Shown here: piece after piece, positions 1 to 13,111 of the stretch
Layout: the number at the start of each line of letters is the position of its first letter
Numbering within the stretch: position 1 is the stretch's first letter
NCBI RefSeq assembly: GCF_047675955.1
Contig: NW_027327626.1
Location: 744,001 to 808,000, forward strand
Source: Chlorocebus sabaeus
Lineage: Eukaryota > Chordata > Mammalia > Primates > Cercopithecidae
DNA: 64,000 nucleotides
Direction: 5' to 3'
Notes under the pieces: model-generated
Told to the model about the DNA's origin: nothing
Seen by the model: only the letters and a program-made list of their open reading frames with translations
The model's database searches: none
Translations under genes and position numbers: made by a program

Positions 1-3000
1 CTATGGTGAAAAAGATAATATCTTCCGTTCAAAACTGGAAAGAAGCTTTCTGAGAAACTGCTCTGTGTTCTGTTAATTCATCTCACAGAGTTACATCTTT
101 CCCTTCAAGAAGCCTGTAGCTAAGGCTGTTCTTGTGGAATTGGCAAAGGGATATTTGGAAGCCCATAGAGGGCTATGGTGAAAAAGGAAATATCTTCCGT
201 TCAAAACTGGAAAGAAGCTTTCTGAGAAACTGCTCTGTGTTCTCTTAATTCATCTCAAAGAGTTACATCTTTCCCTTCAAGAAGCCTTTCGCTAAGGCTG
301 TTCTTGTGGAATTGGCAAAGGGATATTTGGAAGCCCATAGAGGGCTACGGTGAAAAAGGAAATATCTTCCGTTCAAAACTGGAAAGAAGCTTTCTGAGAA
401 ACTGCTCTGTGTTCTGTTAATTCATCTCACAGAGTTACATCTTTCCCTTCAAGAAGCCTGTCGCTAAGGCTGTTCTTGTGGAATTGGCAAAGGGATATTT
501 GGAAGCCCATAGACGGCTACGGTGAAAACGGAAATATCTTCCGTTCAAAACTGGAAAGAAGCTTTGTGAGAAACTGCTCTGTGTTCTGTTAATTCATCTC
601 ACAGAGTTACATCTTTCCCTTCAAGAAGCCTTTCGCTAAGGCTGTTCTTGTGGAATTGGCAAAGGGATATTTTGAAGCCCATAGAGGGCTATGGTGAAAA
701 AGGAAATATCTTCCGTTCAAAACTGGAAAGAAGCTTTCTGAGAAACTGCTCTGTGTTCTGTTAATTCATCTCACATAGTTACATCTTTCCCTTCAAGAAG
801 CCTGTCGCTAAGGCTGTTCTTGTGGAATTGGCAAAGGGATATTTGGAAGCCCATAGTGGGCTATGGTGAAAAAGGAAATATCTTCCGTTCAAAACTGGAA
901 AGAAGCTTTCTGAGAAACTGCTCTGTGTTCTGTTAATTCATCTCACAGAGTTACATCTTTCCCTTCAAGAAGCCTGTAGCTAAGGCTGTTCTTGTGGAAT
1001 TGGCAAAAGGATATTTGGAAGCCCATAGAGGGCTATGGTGAAAAAGGAAATATCTTCCGTTCAAAACTGGAAAGAAGCTTTCTGAGAAACTGCTCTGTGT
1101 TCTGTTAATTCATCTCACAGAGATACATCTTTCCCTTCAAGAGGCCTGTAGCTAAGGTTGTTCTTGTGGAATTGGCAAAGGGATATTTAGAAGCCCATAG
1201 AGGGCTATGGTGAAAAAGGAAATATCTTCCGTTCAAAACTGGAAAGAAGCTTTGTGAGAAACTGCTCTGTGTTCTGTTAATTCATCTCACAGAGTTACAT
1301 CTTTCCCTTCAAGAAGCCTGTAGCTAAGGCTGTTCTTGTGGAATTGGCAAAGGGATATTTGGAAGCCCATAGAGGGCTATGGTGAAAAAGGAAATATCTT
1401 CCGTTCAAAACTGGAAAGAAGCTTTCTGAGAAACTGCTCTGTGTTCTGTTAATTCATCCCACAGAGGTACATCTTTCCCTTCAAGAAGCCTTTCGCTAAG
1501 GCTGTTCTTGTGGAATTGGCAAAGGGATATTTGGAAGCCCATAGAGGGCTATGGTGAAAAAGGAAATATCTTCCGTTCAAAACTGGAAAGAAGCTTTCTG
1601 AGAAACTGCTCTGTGTTCTGTTAATTCATCTCACAGAGTTACATCTTTCCCTTCAAGAAGCCTGTCGCTAAGGCTGTTCTTGTGGAATTGGCAAAGGGAT
1701 ATTTGGAAGCCCATAGAGGGCTACGGTGAAAAAGGAAATATCTTCCGTTCAAAACTGGAAAGAAGCTTTGTGAGAAACTGCTCTGTGTTCTGTTAATTCA
1801 TCTCACAGAGTTACATCTTTCCCTTCAAGAACCCTTTCGCTAAGGCTGTTCTTGTGGCATTGGCAAAGGGATATTTGGAAGCCAATAGAGGGCTATGGTG
1901 AAAAAGGAAATATCTTCCGTTCAAAACTGGAAAGAAGCTTTCTGAGAAACTGCTCTGTGTTCTGTTAATTCATCTCACAGAGGTACATCTTTCCCTTCAA
2001 GAAGCCTGTCGCTAAGGCTGTTCTTGTGGAATTGGCAAAGGGATATTTGGAAGCCCATAGAGGGCTATGGTGAAAAAGGAAATATCTTCCGTTCAAAACT
2101 GGAAAGAAGCTTTCTGAGAAACTGCTCTGGTGTTCTGTTAATTCATCTCACAGAGTTACATCTTTCCCTTCAAGAAGCCTTTCGCTAAGGCTGTTCTTAT
2201 GGAATTGGCAAAGGGATATTTGAAAACCATAGAGGGCTATGGTGAAAAAGGAAATATCTTCCGTTCAAAACTGGAAAGAAGCTTTCTGAGAAACTGCTCT
2301 GTGTTCTGTTAATTCATCTCACAGAGTTACATCTTTCCCTTCAAGAAGCCTTTCGCTAAGGCTGTTCTTGTGGAATTGGCAAAGGGATATTGGGAAGCCC
2401 ATAGAGGGCTACGGTGAAAAAGAAATATCTTCCGTTCAAAACTGGAAAGAAGCTTTCTGAGAAACTGCTCTGTGTTCTGTTAATTCATCTCACAAAGTTA
2501 CATCTTTCCCTTCAAGAAGCCTGTCGCTAAGGCTGTTCTTGTGGAATTGACAAAGGGATATTTGGAAGCCCATAGAGGGCTATGGTGAAAAAGGAAATAT
2601 CTTCCGTTCAAAACTGGAAAGAAGCTTTCTGAGAAACTGCTCTGTGTTCTGTTAATTCATCTCACAGAGATACATCTTTCCCTTCAAGAAGTCTTTCGCT
2701 AAGGCTGTTCTTGTGGAATTGGCAAAGGGATATTTGGAAGCCCGTAGAGGGCTATGGTGAAAAAGGAAATAACTTCCGTTCAAAACTGGAAAGAAGCTTT
2801 CTGAGAAACTGCTCTGTGTTCTGTTAATTCATCTCACAGAGTTACATCTTTCCCTTCAAGAAGCCTTTCGCTAAGGCTGTTCTTGTGGAATTGGAAAAGG
2901 GATATTTGGAAGCCCATAGAGGGCTATGGTGAAAGAGGAAATATCTTCCGTTCCAAACTGGAAAGAAGCTTTCTGAGAAACTGCTCTGTGTTCTGTTAAT

Positions 3001-5504
3001 TCATCTCACAGAGTTACATCTTTCCCTTCAAGAAGCCTTTCGCTAAGGCTGTTCTTGTGGAATTGGCAAAGGGATATTTGGAAGCCCATAGAGGGCTATG
3101 GTGAAAAAGGAAATATCTTCCGTTCAAAACTGCAAAGAAGCTTTCTGAGAAACTGCTCTGTGTTCTGTTAATTCATCTCACAGAGTTACATCTTTCCCTT
3201 CAAGAAGCCTTTCGCTAAGGCTGTTCTTGTGGAATTGGCAAAGGGACATTTTGAAGCCCATAGAGGTCTATGGTGAAAAAGGAAATATCTTCCGTTCAAA
3301 ACTGGAAAGAAGCTTTTTGAGAAACTGCTCTGTGTTCTGTTAATTCATCTCACAGAGTTACATCTTTCCCTTCAAGAAGCCTTTCGCTAAGGCTGTTCTT
3401 GTGGAATTGGCAAAGGGATATTTGGAAGCCCATAGAGGGCTATGGTGAAAAAGGAAATATCTTCCGTTCAAAACTGGAAAGAAGCTTTCTGAGAAACTGC
3501 TCTGTGTTCTGTTAATTCATCTCACAGAGTTTCATCTTTCCCTTCAAGAAGCCTGTAGCTAAGGCTGTTCTTGTGGAATTGGCAAAGGGATATTTGGAAG
3601 CCCATAGAGGGCTATGGTGAAAAAGGAAATATCTTCCGTTCAAAACTGGAAAGAAGCTTTCTGAGAAACTGCTCTGTGTTCTGTTAATTCATCTCACAGA
3701 GTTACATCTTTCCCTTCAAGAAGCCTTTCGCTAAGGCTGTTCTTGTGGAATTGGCAAAGGGATATTTGGAAGCCCATAGATTGCTACGGTGAAAAAGGAA
3801 ATATCTTCCGTTCAAAACGGGAAAGAAGCTTTCTGAGAAACTGCTCTGTGTTCTGTTAATTCATCTCACAGAGTTACATCTTTCCCTTCAAGAAGCCTGT
3901 CGCTAAGGCTGTTCTTGTGGAATTGGCAAAGGGATATTTGGAATCCCATAGACGGCTACGGTGAAAAATGAAATATCTTCCGTTCAAAACTGGAAAGAAG
4001 CTTTGTGAGAAACTGCTCTGTGTTCTGTTAATTCATCTCACAGAGTTACATCTTTCCCTTCAAGAAGCCTTTCGCTAAGGCTGTTCTTGTGGAATTGGCA
4101 AAGGGATATTTGGAAGCCCATAGAGGGCTATGGTGAAAAAGGAAATATCTTCCGTTCAAAAGTGGAAAGAAGCTTTCTGAGAAACTGCTCTGTGTTCTGT
4201 TAATTCATCTCACAGAGTTACATCTTTCCCTTCAAAAAGCCTTTCGCTAAGGCTGTTCTTGTGGAATTGGCAAAGGGATATTTGGAAGCCCATAGAGGGC
4301 TATGGTGAAAAAGGAAATATCTTCCGTTCAAAACTGGAAAGAAGCTTTCTGAGAAACTGCTCTGTGTTCTTTTAATTCATCTCACAGACTTACATCTTTC
4401 CCTTAAAGAAGCCTGTCGCAAAGTCTGTTCTTGTGCAATTGGCAAAGGGATATTTGGAAGCCCATAGAGGGCTATGGTGAAAAACGAAATATCTTCCGTT
4501 CAAAACTGGAAAGAAGCTTTCTGAGAAACTGCTCTGGTGTTCTGTTAATTCATCTCACAGAGTTACATCTTTCCCTTTAAGAAGCCTGTCGCTAAGGCTG
4601 TTCTTGTGGAATTGGCAAAGGGATATTTGGAAGCCCATAGAGGGCTATGGTGAAAAAGGAAATATCTTCCGTTCAAAACTGGAAAGAAGGTTTCTGAGAA
4701 ACTGCTCTGTGTTCTGTTAATTCATCTCACAGAGTTACATCTTTCCCTTCAAGAAGCCTTTCAATAAGGCTGTTCTTGTGGAATTGGAAAAGGGATATTT
4801 GGAAGCCCATAGAGGGCTCTGGTGAAAAGGGAAATATCTTCCGTTCAAAACTGGAAAGAAGCTTTCTGAGAAACTGCTCTGTGTTCTGTTAATTTATCTC
4901 ACAGAGTTACATCTTTCCATTCAAGAAGCCTTTCGCTAAGGCTGTTCTTGTGGAATTGGCAAAGGGATATTTGGAAGCCCATAGAGGGCTATGGTGAAAA
5001 AGGAAATATCTTCCGTTAAAAACTGGAAAGAAGCTTTCTGAGAAACTGCTCTGTGTTCTGTTAATTCATCTCACAGAGTTACATCTTTCCCTTCAAGAAG
5101 CCTTTCGCTAAGTCTGTTCTTGTGGAATTGGCAAAGGGATATTTGGAAGCCCATAGAGGGGTATGGTGAAAAAGGAAATATCTTCCGTTCAAAACTGCAA
5201 AGAAGCTTTCTGAGAAACTGCTCTGTGTTCTGTTAATTCATCTCACAGAGTTACATCTTTCCCTTCAAGAAGCCTTTCGCTAAGGCTGTTCTTGTGGAAT
5301 TGGCAAAGGGACATTTGGAAGCCCATAGAGGTCTATGGTGAAAAAGGAAATATCTTCCGTTCAAAACTGGAAAGAAGCTTTCTGAGAAACTGCTCTGTGT
5401 TCTGTTAATTCATCTCACAGAGTTACATCTTTCCCTTCAAGAAGCCTTTCGCTAAGGCTGTTCTTGTGGAATTGGCAAAGGGATATTTGGAAGCCCATAG
5501 AGGG
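1..5504 (+). repeat. Large block A-1, 32 monomers, first copy
   Basis: The tag gttctCttaa at 242 recurs at 5746, exactly 5504 bp (32x172) later. The following order of tags is shared by both: ctacgg, agacggctacgg, gctttGtgag, then atagTggg. The tag gaaCccttt also recurs at this offset (1831 and 7335). The left edge cannot be defined because the window starts here. This copy keeps one monomer (cctgtagc with aaaAggatatt, starting at 903) that the second copy lacks, so the offset falls from 32 to 31 monomers for some later tags (2411 to 7743). Confidence 0.6.
517..533 (+). promoter_or_regulatory. Nearest CENP-B-box-like variant in the window
   Basis: The 17-mer ctacggtgaaaacggaa lies in the CENP-B/pJ-alpha position of the monomer starting at 387. 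By my count it matches the CENP-B box YTTCGTTGGAARCGGGA at 13 of 17 positions and at 7 of the 9 essential bases; the third T and the last G of CGGG are wrong. The ordinary monomer matches 11 of 17 and 5 of 9. Two changes bring it closer: ctaTgg to ctaCgg, which is common in domain A, and aaaaAgg to aaaaCgg at 529, which I see only here. It is probably not a functional CENP-B site because two essential bases are missing. Confidence 0.4.
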
Positions 5505-7610
5505 CTATGGTGAAAAAGGAAATATATTCCGTTCAAAACTGGAAAGAAGCTTTCTGAGAAACTGCTCTGTGTTCTGTTAATTCATCTCACAGAGTTACAT
5601 CTTTCCCTTCAAGAAGCCTGTAGCTAAGGCTGTTCTTGTGGAATTGGCAAAGGGATATTTGGAAGCCCATAGAGGGCTATGGTGAAAAAGGAAATATCTT
5701 CCGTTCAAAACTGGAAAGAAGCTTTCTGAGAAACTGCTCTGTGTTCTCTTAATTCATCTCACAGAGTTACATCTTTCCCTTCAAGAAGCCTTTCGCTAAG
5801 GCTGTTCTTGTGGAATTGGCAAAGGGATATTTGGAAGCCCATAGAGGGCTACGGTGAAAAAGGAAATATCTTCCGTTCAAAATTGGAAAGAAGCTTTCTG
5901 AGAAACTGCTCTGTGTTCTGTTAATTCATCTCACAGAGTTACATCTTTCCCTTCAAGAAGCCTGTCGCTAAGGGTGTTCTTGTGGAATTGGCAAAGGGAT
6001 ATTTGGAAGCCCATAGACGGCTACGGTGAAAAAGGAAATATCTTCCGTTCAAAACTGGAAAGAAGCTTTGTGAGAAACTGCTCTGTGTTCTGTTAATTCA
6101 TCTCACAGAGTTACATCTTTCCCTTCAAGAAGCCTTTCGCTAAGGCTGTTCTTGTGGAATTGGCAAAGGGATATTTGGAAGCCCATAGAGGGCTATGGTG
6201 AAAAAGGAAATATCTTCCGTTCAAAACTGGAAAGAAGCTTTCTGAGAAACTGCTCTGTGTTCTGTTAATTCATCTCACAGAGTTACATCTTTCCCTTCAA
6301 GAAGCCTGTCGCTAAGGCTGTTCTTGTGGAATTGGCAAAGGGATATTTGGAAGCCCATAGTGGGCTATGGTGAAAAAGGAAATATCTTCCGTTCAAAACT
6401 GGAAAGAAGCTTTCTGAGAAACTGCTCTGTGTTCTGTTAATTCATCTCACAGAGATACATCTTTCCCTTCAAGAGGCCTGTAGCTAAGGCTGTTCTTGTG
6501 GAATTGGCAAAGGGATATTTGGAAGCCCATAGAGGGCTATGGTGAAAAAGGAAATATCTTCCGTTCAAAACTGGAAAGAAGCTTTCTGAGAAACTGCTCT
6601 GTGTTCTGTTAATTCATCTCACAGAGTTACATCTTTCCCTTCAAGAAGCCTGTAGCTAAGGCTGTTCTTGTGGAATTGGCAAAGGGATATTTGGAAGCCC
6701 ATAGAGGGCTATGGTGAAAAAGGAAATATCTTCCGTTCAAAACTGGAAAGAAGCTTTCTGAGAAACTGCTCTGTGTTCTGTTAATTCATCTCACAGAGAT
6801 ACATCTTTCCCTTCAAGAGGCCTGTAGCTAAGGCTGTTCTTGTGGAATTGGCAAAGGGATATTTGGAAGCCCATAGAGGGCTATGGTGAAAAAGGAAATA
6901 TCTTCCGTTCAAAACTGGAAAGAAGCTTTCTGAGAAACTGCTCTGTGTTCTGTTAATTCATCTCACAGAGTTACATCTTTCCCTTCAAGAAGCCTTTCGC
7001 TAAGGCTGTTCTTGTGGAATTGGCAAAGGGATATTTGGAAGCCCATAGAGGGCTATGGTGAAAAAGGAAATATCTTCCGTTCAAAACTGGAAAGAAGCTT
7101 TCTGAGAAACTGCTCTGTGTTCTGTTAATTCATCTCACAGAGTTACATCTTTCCCTTCAAGAAGCCTGTCGCTAAGGCTGTTCTTGTGGAATTGGCAAAG
7201 GGATATTTGGAAGCCCATAGAGGGCTACGGTGAAAAAGGAAATATCTTCCGTTCAAAACTGGAAAGAAGGTTTGTGAGAAACTGCTCTGTGTTCTGTTAA
7301 TTCATCTCACAGAGTTACATCTTTCCCTTCAAGAACCCTTTCGCTAAGGCTGTTCTTGTGGAATTGGCAAAGGGATATTTGGAAGCCCATAGAGGGCTAT
7401 GGTGAAAAAGGAAATATCTTCCGTTCAAAACTGGAAAGAAGCTTTCTGAGAAACTGCTCTGGTGTTCTGTTAATTCATCTCACAGAGTTACATCTTTCCC
7501 TTCAAGAAGCCTTTCGCTAAGGCTGTTCTTATGGAATTGGCAAAGGGATATTTGAAACCCATAGAGGGCTATGGTGAAAAAGGAAATATCTTCCGTTCAA
7601 AACTGGAAAG
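5505..7610 (+). repeat. Block A-2, repeat of the left end of block A-1
   Basis: It follows the tag order of positions 1 onward at +5504. Its start shares aatatAttcc (5521) with the block at 15.8 kb (15837), and gttctCttaa recurs at the same offset (5746 to 16062, 10316 bp = 60 monomers less 4 bases). It therefore resembles the 15.8 kb copy more than the 1 kb copy at its left end. One monomer is missing after the atagTggg edge near 6358, because the agatac/gaggcct monomer follows directly. Confidence 0.55.
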
Positions 7611-10361
7611 AAGCTTTGTGAGAAACTGCTCTGTGTTCTGTTAATTCATCTCACAGAGTTACATCTTTCCCTTCAAGAAGCCTTTCGCTAAGGCTGTTCT
7701 TGTGGAATTGGCAAAGGGATATTTGGAAGCCCATAGAGGGCTACGGTGAAAAAGAAATATCTTCCGTTCAAAACTGGAAAGAAGCTTTCTGAGAAACTGC
7801 TCTGTGTTCTGTTAATTCATCTCACAAAGTTACATCTTTCCCTTCAAGAAGCCTGTCGCTAAGGCTGTTCTTGTGGAATTGACAAAGGGATATTTGGAAG
7901 CCCATAGAGGGCTATGGTGAAAAAGGAAATATCTTCCGTTCAAAACTGGAAAGAAGCTTTCTGAGAAACTGCTCTGTGTTCTGTTAATTCATCTCACAGA
8001 GATACATCTTTCCCTTCAAGAAGTCTTTCGCTAAGGCTGTTCTTGTGGAATTGGCAAAGGGATATTTGGAAGCCCGTAGAGGGCTATGGTGAAAAAGGAA
8101 ATAACTTCCGTTCAAAACTGGAAAGAAGCTTTCTGAGAAACTGCTCTGTGTTCTGTTAATTCATCTCACAGAGTTACATCTTTCCCTTCAAGAAGCCTTT
8201 CGCTAAGGCTGTTCTTGTGGAATTGGCAAAGGGATATTTGGAAGCCCATAGAGGGCTCTGGTGAAAAGGGAAATATCTTCCCTTCAAAACTGGAAAGAAG
8301 CTTTCTGAGAAACTTCTCTGTGTTCTGTTAATTTATCTCACAGAGTTACATCTTTCCTTTCAAGAAGCCTTTCGCTAAGGCTGTTCTTGTGGAATTGGCA
8401 AAGGGATATTTGGAAGCCCATAGAGGGCTATGGTGAAAAAGGAAATATCTTCCGTTCAAAACTGGAAAGAAGCTTTCTGAGAAACTGCTCTGTGTTCTGT
8501 TAATTCATCTCACAGAGTTACATCTTTCCCTTCAAGAAGCCTGTCGCTAAGGCTGTTCTTGTGGAATTGGCAAAGGGATATTTGGAAGCCCATAGAGGGC
8601 TATGGTGAAAAAGGAAATATCTTCCGTTCAATACTGCAAAGAAGCTTTCTGAGAAACTGCTCTGTGTTCTGTTAATTCATCTCACAGAGGTACATCTTTC
8701 CCTTCAAGAAGCCTTTCGCTAAGGCTGTTCTTGTGGAATTGGCAAAGGGACATTTTGAAGCCCATAGAGGTCTATGGTGAAAAAGGAAATATCTTCCGTT
8801 CAAAACTGGAAAGAAGCTTTCTGAGAAACTGCTCTGTGTTCTGTTAATTCATCTCACAGAGTTACATCTTTCCCTTCAAGAAGCCTGTAGCTAAGGCTGT
8901 TCTTGTGGAATTGGCAAAGGGATATTTGGAAGCCCATAGAGGGCTATGGTGAAAAAGGAAATATCTTCCGTTCAAAACTGGAAAGAAGCTTTCTGAGAAA
9001 CTGCTCTGTGTTCTGTTAATTCATCTCACAGAGTTACATCTTTCCCTTCAAGAAGCCTTTCGCTAAGGCTGTTCTTGTGGAATTGCCAAAGGGATATTTG
9101 GAAGCCCATAGAGGGCTATGGTGAAAAAGGAAATATCTTCCGTTCAAAACTGGAAAGAAGCTATCTGAGAAACTGCTCTGTGTTCTGTTAATTCATCTCA
9201 CAGAGTTACATCTTTCCCTTCAAGAAGCCTTTCGCTAAGGCTGTTCTTGTGGAAATGGCCAAGGGATATTTGGAAGCCCATAGAGGGCTATGGTGAAAAA
9301 GGAAATATCTTCCGTTCAAAACTGGAAAGAAGCTTTCTGAGAAACTGCTCTGTGTTCTGTTAATTCATCTCACAGAGTTACATCCTTCCCTTCAAGAAGC
9401 CTGTAGCTAAGGCTGTTCTTGTGGAATTGGCAAAGGGATATTTGGAAGCCCATAGAGGGCTATGGTGAAAAAGGAAATATCTTCCGTTCAAAACTGGAAA
9501 GAAGCTTTCTGAGAAACTGCTCTGTGTTCTGTTAATTCATCTCACAGAGATACATCTTTCCCTTCAAGAGGCCTGTAGCTAAGGCTGTTCTTGTGGAATT
9601 GGCAAAGGGATATTTGGAAGCCCATAGAGGGCTATGGTGAAAAAGGAAATATCTTCCGTTCAAAACTGGAAAGAAGCTTTCTGAGAAACTGCTCTGTGTT
9701 CTGTTAATTCATCTCACAGAGTTACATCTTTCCCTTCAAGAAGCCTTTCGCTAAGGCTGTTCTTGTGGAATTGGCAAAGGGATATTTGGAAGCCCATAGA
9801 GGGCTATGGTGAAAAAGGAAATATCTTCCGTTCAAAACTGGAAAGAAGCTTTCTGAGAAACTGCTCTGTGTTCTGTTAATTCATCTCACAGAGTTACATC
9901 TTTCCCTTCAAGAAGCCTGTCGCTAAGGCTGTTCTTGTGGAATTGGCAAAGGGATATTTGGAAGCCCATAGAGGGCTACGGTGAAAAAGGAAATATCTTC
10001 CGTTCAAAACTGGAAAGAAGGTTTGTGAGAAACTGCTCTGTGTTCTGTTAATTCATCTCACAGAGTTACATCTTTCCCTTCAAGAACCCTTTCGCTAAGG
10101 CTGTTCTTGTGGAATTGGCAAAGGGATATTTGGAAGCCCATAGAGGGCTATGGTGAAAAAGGAAATATCTTCCGTTCAAAACTGGAAAGAAGCTTTCTGA
10201 GAAACTGCTCTGGTGTTCTGTTAATTCATCTCACAGAGTTACATCTTTCCCTTCAAGAAGCCTTTCGCTAAGGCTGTTCTTATGGAATTGGCAAAGGGAT
10301 ATTTGAAACCCATAGAGGGCTATGGTGAAAAAGGAAATATCTTCCGTTCAAAACTGGAAAG
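7611..10361 (+). repeat. 16-monomer segment (2751 bp) repeated at +2751
   Basis: The monomer tagged gctttGtgag then ctacggtgaaaaagaaat starts at HindIII 7611 and again at 10362. The offset 2751 (16x172-1) also fits accc at 7335/10086 and the HindIII-negative aaGgtttgtg at about 7268/10019. Similarity at this offset runs from about 6.6 to 8.8 kb against about 9.35 to 11.5 kb. It fails near 8.8 kb, where ctttCtgag/cctgtagc here faces ctttTtgag/cctttcgc in the right copy. The left copy has private changes (caaTactgc near 8.63 kb, cagagGtac near 8.69 kb). Confidence 0.65.
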
Positions 10362-11736
10362 AAGCTTTGTGAGAAACTGCTCTGTGTTCTGTTAATTCAT
10401 CTCACAGAGTTACATCTTTCCCTTCAAGAAGCCTTTCGCTAAGGCTGTTCTTGTGGAATTGGCAAAGGGATATTTGGAAGCCCATAGAGGGCTACGGTGA
10501 AAAAGAAATATCTTCCGTTCAAAACTGGAAAGAAGCTTTCTGAGAAACTGCTCTGTGTTCTGTTAATTCATCTCACAAAGTTACATCTTTCCCTTCAAGA
10601 AGCCTGTCGCTAAGGCTGTTCTTGTGGAATTGACAAAGGGATATTTGGAAGCCCATAGAGGGCTATGGTGAAAAAGGAAATATCTTCCGTTCAAAACTGG
10701 AAAGAAGCTTTCTGAGAAACTGCTCTGTGTTCTGTTAATTCATCTCACAGAGATACATCTTTCCCTTCAAGAAGTCTTTCGCTAAGGCTGTTCTTGTGGA
10801 ATTGGCAAAGGGATATTTGGAAGCCCGTAGAGGGCTATGGTGAAAAAGGAAATAACTTCCGTTCAAAACTGGAAAGAAGCTTTCTGAGAAACTGCTCTGT
10901 GTTCTGTTAATTCATCTCACAGAGTTACATCTTTCCCTTCAAGAAGCCTTTCGCTAAGGCTGTTCTTGTGGAATTGGCAAAGGGATATTTGGAAGCCCAT
11001 AGAGGGCTCTGGTGAAAAGGGAAATATCTTCCCTTCAAAACTGGAAAGAAGCTTTCTGAGAAACTTCTCTGTGTTCTGTTAATTTATCTCACAGAGTTAC
11101 ATCTTTCCATTCAAGAAGCCTTTCGCTAAGGCTGTTCTTGTGGAATTGGCAAAGGGATATTTGGAAGCCCATAGAGGGCTATGGTGAAAAAGGAAATATC
11201 TTCCGTTCAAAACTGGAAAGAAGCTTTCTGAGAAACTGCTCTGTGTTCTGTTAATTCATCTCACAGAGTTACATCTTTCCCTTCAAGAAGCCTGTCGCTA
11301 AGGCTGTTCTTGTGGAATTGGCAAAGGGATATTTGGAAGCCCATAGAGGGCTATGGTGAAAAAGGAAATATCTTCCGTTCAAAACTGCAAAGAAGCTTTC
11401 TGAGAAACTGCTCTGTGTTCTGTTAATTCATCTCACAGAGTTACATCTTTCCCTTCAAGAAGCCTTTCGCTAAGGCTGTTCTTGTGGAATTGGCAAAGGG
11501 ACATTTTGAAGCCCATAGAGGTCTATGGTGAAAAAGGAAATATCTTCCGTTCAAAACTGGAAAGAAGCTTTTTGAGAAACTGCTCTGTGTTCTGTTAATT
11601 CATCTCACAGAGTTACATCTTTCCCTTCAAGAAGCCTTTCGCTAAGGCTGTTCTTGTGGAATTGGCAAAGGGATATTTGGAAGCCCATAGAGGGCTATGG
11701 TGAAAAAGGAAATATCTTCCGTTCAAAACTGGAAAG
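10362..11736 (+). repeat. 8-monomer tandem duplication, left copy (1375 bp)
   Basis: Eight monomers in fixed order: gctttGtgag with the short aaaaagaaat box; cacaAag with ttgAcaaag; agAtac with aagTctttc and ccCGtag; cctttcgc with ctCtggtg and aaaaGgg; aacTTctc with Tttatc and ccAttcaag; cctgtcgc; ctgCaaag with gaCatttt and gaggTct; and gctttTtgag. The same eight follow immediately at 11737. The length is 8x172-1 because of the short box in the first monomer. Confidence 0.8.
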
Positions 11737-13111
11737 AAGCTTTGTGAGAAACTGCTCTGTGTTCTGTTAATTCATCTCACAGAGTTACATCTTTCCCTTC
11801 AAGAAGCCTTTCGCTAAGGCTGTTCTTGTGGAATTGGCAAAGGGATATTTGGAAGCCCATAGAGGGCTACGGTGAAAAAGAAATATCTTCCGTTCAAAAC
11901 TGGAAAGAAGCTTTCTGAGAAACTGCTCTGTGTTCTGTTAATTCATCTCACAAAGTTACATCTTTCCCTTCAAGAAGCCTGTCGCTAAGGCTGTTCTTGT
12001 GGAATTGACAAAGGGATATTTGGAAGCCCATAGAGGGCTATGGTGAAAAAGGAAATATCTTCCGTTCAAAACTGGAAAGAAGCTTTCTGAGAAACTGCTC
12101 TGTGTTCTGTTAATTCATCTCACAGAGATACATCTTTCCCTTCAAGAAGTCTTTCGCTAAGGCTGTTCTTGTGGAATTGGCAAAGGGATATTTGGAAGCC
12201 CGTAGAGGGCTATGGTGAAAAAGGAAATAACTTCCGTTCAAAACTGGAAAGAAGCTTTCTGAGAAACTGCTCTGTGTTCTGTTAATTCATCTCACAGAGT
12301 TACATCTTTCCCTTCAAGAAGCCTTTCGCTAAGGCTGTTCTTGTGGAATTGGCAAAGGGATATTTGGAAGCCCATAGAGGGCTCTGGTGAAAAGGGAAAT
12401 ATCTTCCCTTCAAAACTGGAAAGAAGCTTTCTGAGAAACTTCTCTGTGTTCTGTTAATTTATCTCACAGAGTTACATCTTTCCATTCAAGAAGCCTTTCG
12501 CTAAGGCTGTTCTTGTGGAATTGGCAAAGGGATATTTGGAAGCCCATAGAGGGCTATGGTGAAAAAGGAAATATCTTCCGTTCAAAACTGGAAAGAAGCT
12601 TTCTGAGAAACTGCTCTGTGTTCTGTTAATTCATCTCACAGAGTTACATCTTTCCCTTCAAGAAGCCTGTCGCTAAGGCTGTTCTTGTGGAATTGGCAAA
12701 GGGATATTTGGAAGCCCATAGAGGGCTATGGTGAAAAAGGAAATATCTTCCGTTCAAAACTGCAAAGAAGCTTTCTGAGAAACTGCTCTGTGTTCTGTTA
12801 ATTCATCTCACAGAGTTACATCTTTCCCTTCAAGAAGCCTTTCGCTAAGGCTGTTCTTGTGGAATTGGCAAAGGGACATTTTGAAGCCCATAGAGGTCTA
12901 TGGTGAAAAAGGAAATATCTTCCGTTCAAAACTGGAAAGAAGCTTTTTGAGAAACTGCTCTGTGTTCTGTTAATTCATCTCACAGAGTTACATCTTTCCC
13001 TTCAAGAAGCCTTTCGCTAAGGCTGTTCTTGTGGAATTGGCAAAGGGATATTTGGAAGCCCATAGAGGGCTATGGTGAAAAAGGAAATATCTTCCGTTCA
13101 AAACTGGAAAG
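11737..13111 (+). repeat. 8-monomer tandem duplication, right copy (1375 bp)
   Basis: HindIII starts at 10362, 11737 and 13112 are exactly 1375 apart, and all eight monomer tags of the left copy recur in order. The junction joins a gctttTtgag monomer directly to a gctttGtgag monomer. After 13112 the array continues with the atagaTTgctacgg monomer, as also seen after the equivalent block near 3.78 kb. No change specific to one copy was noticed, so the duplication looks young. Confidence 0.8.
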
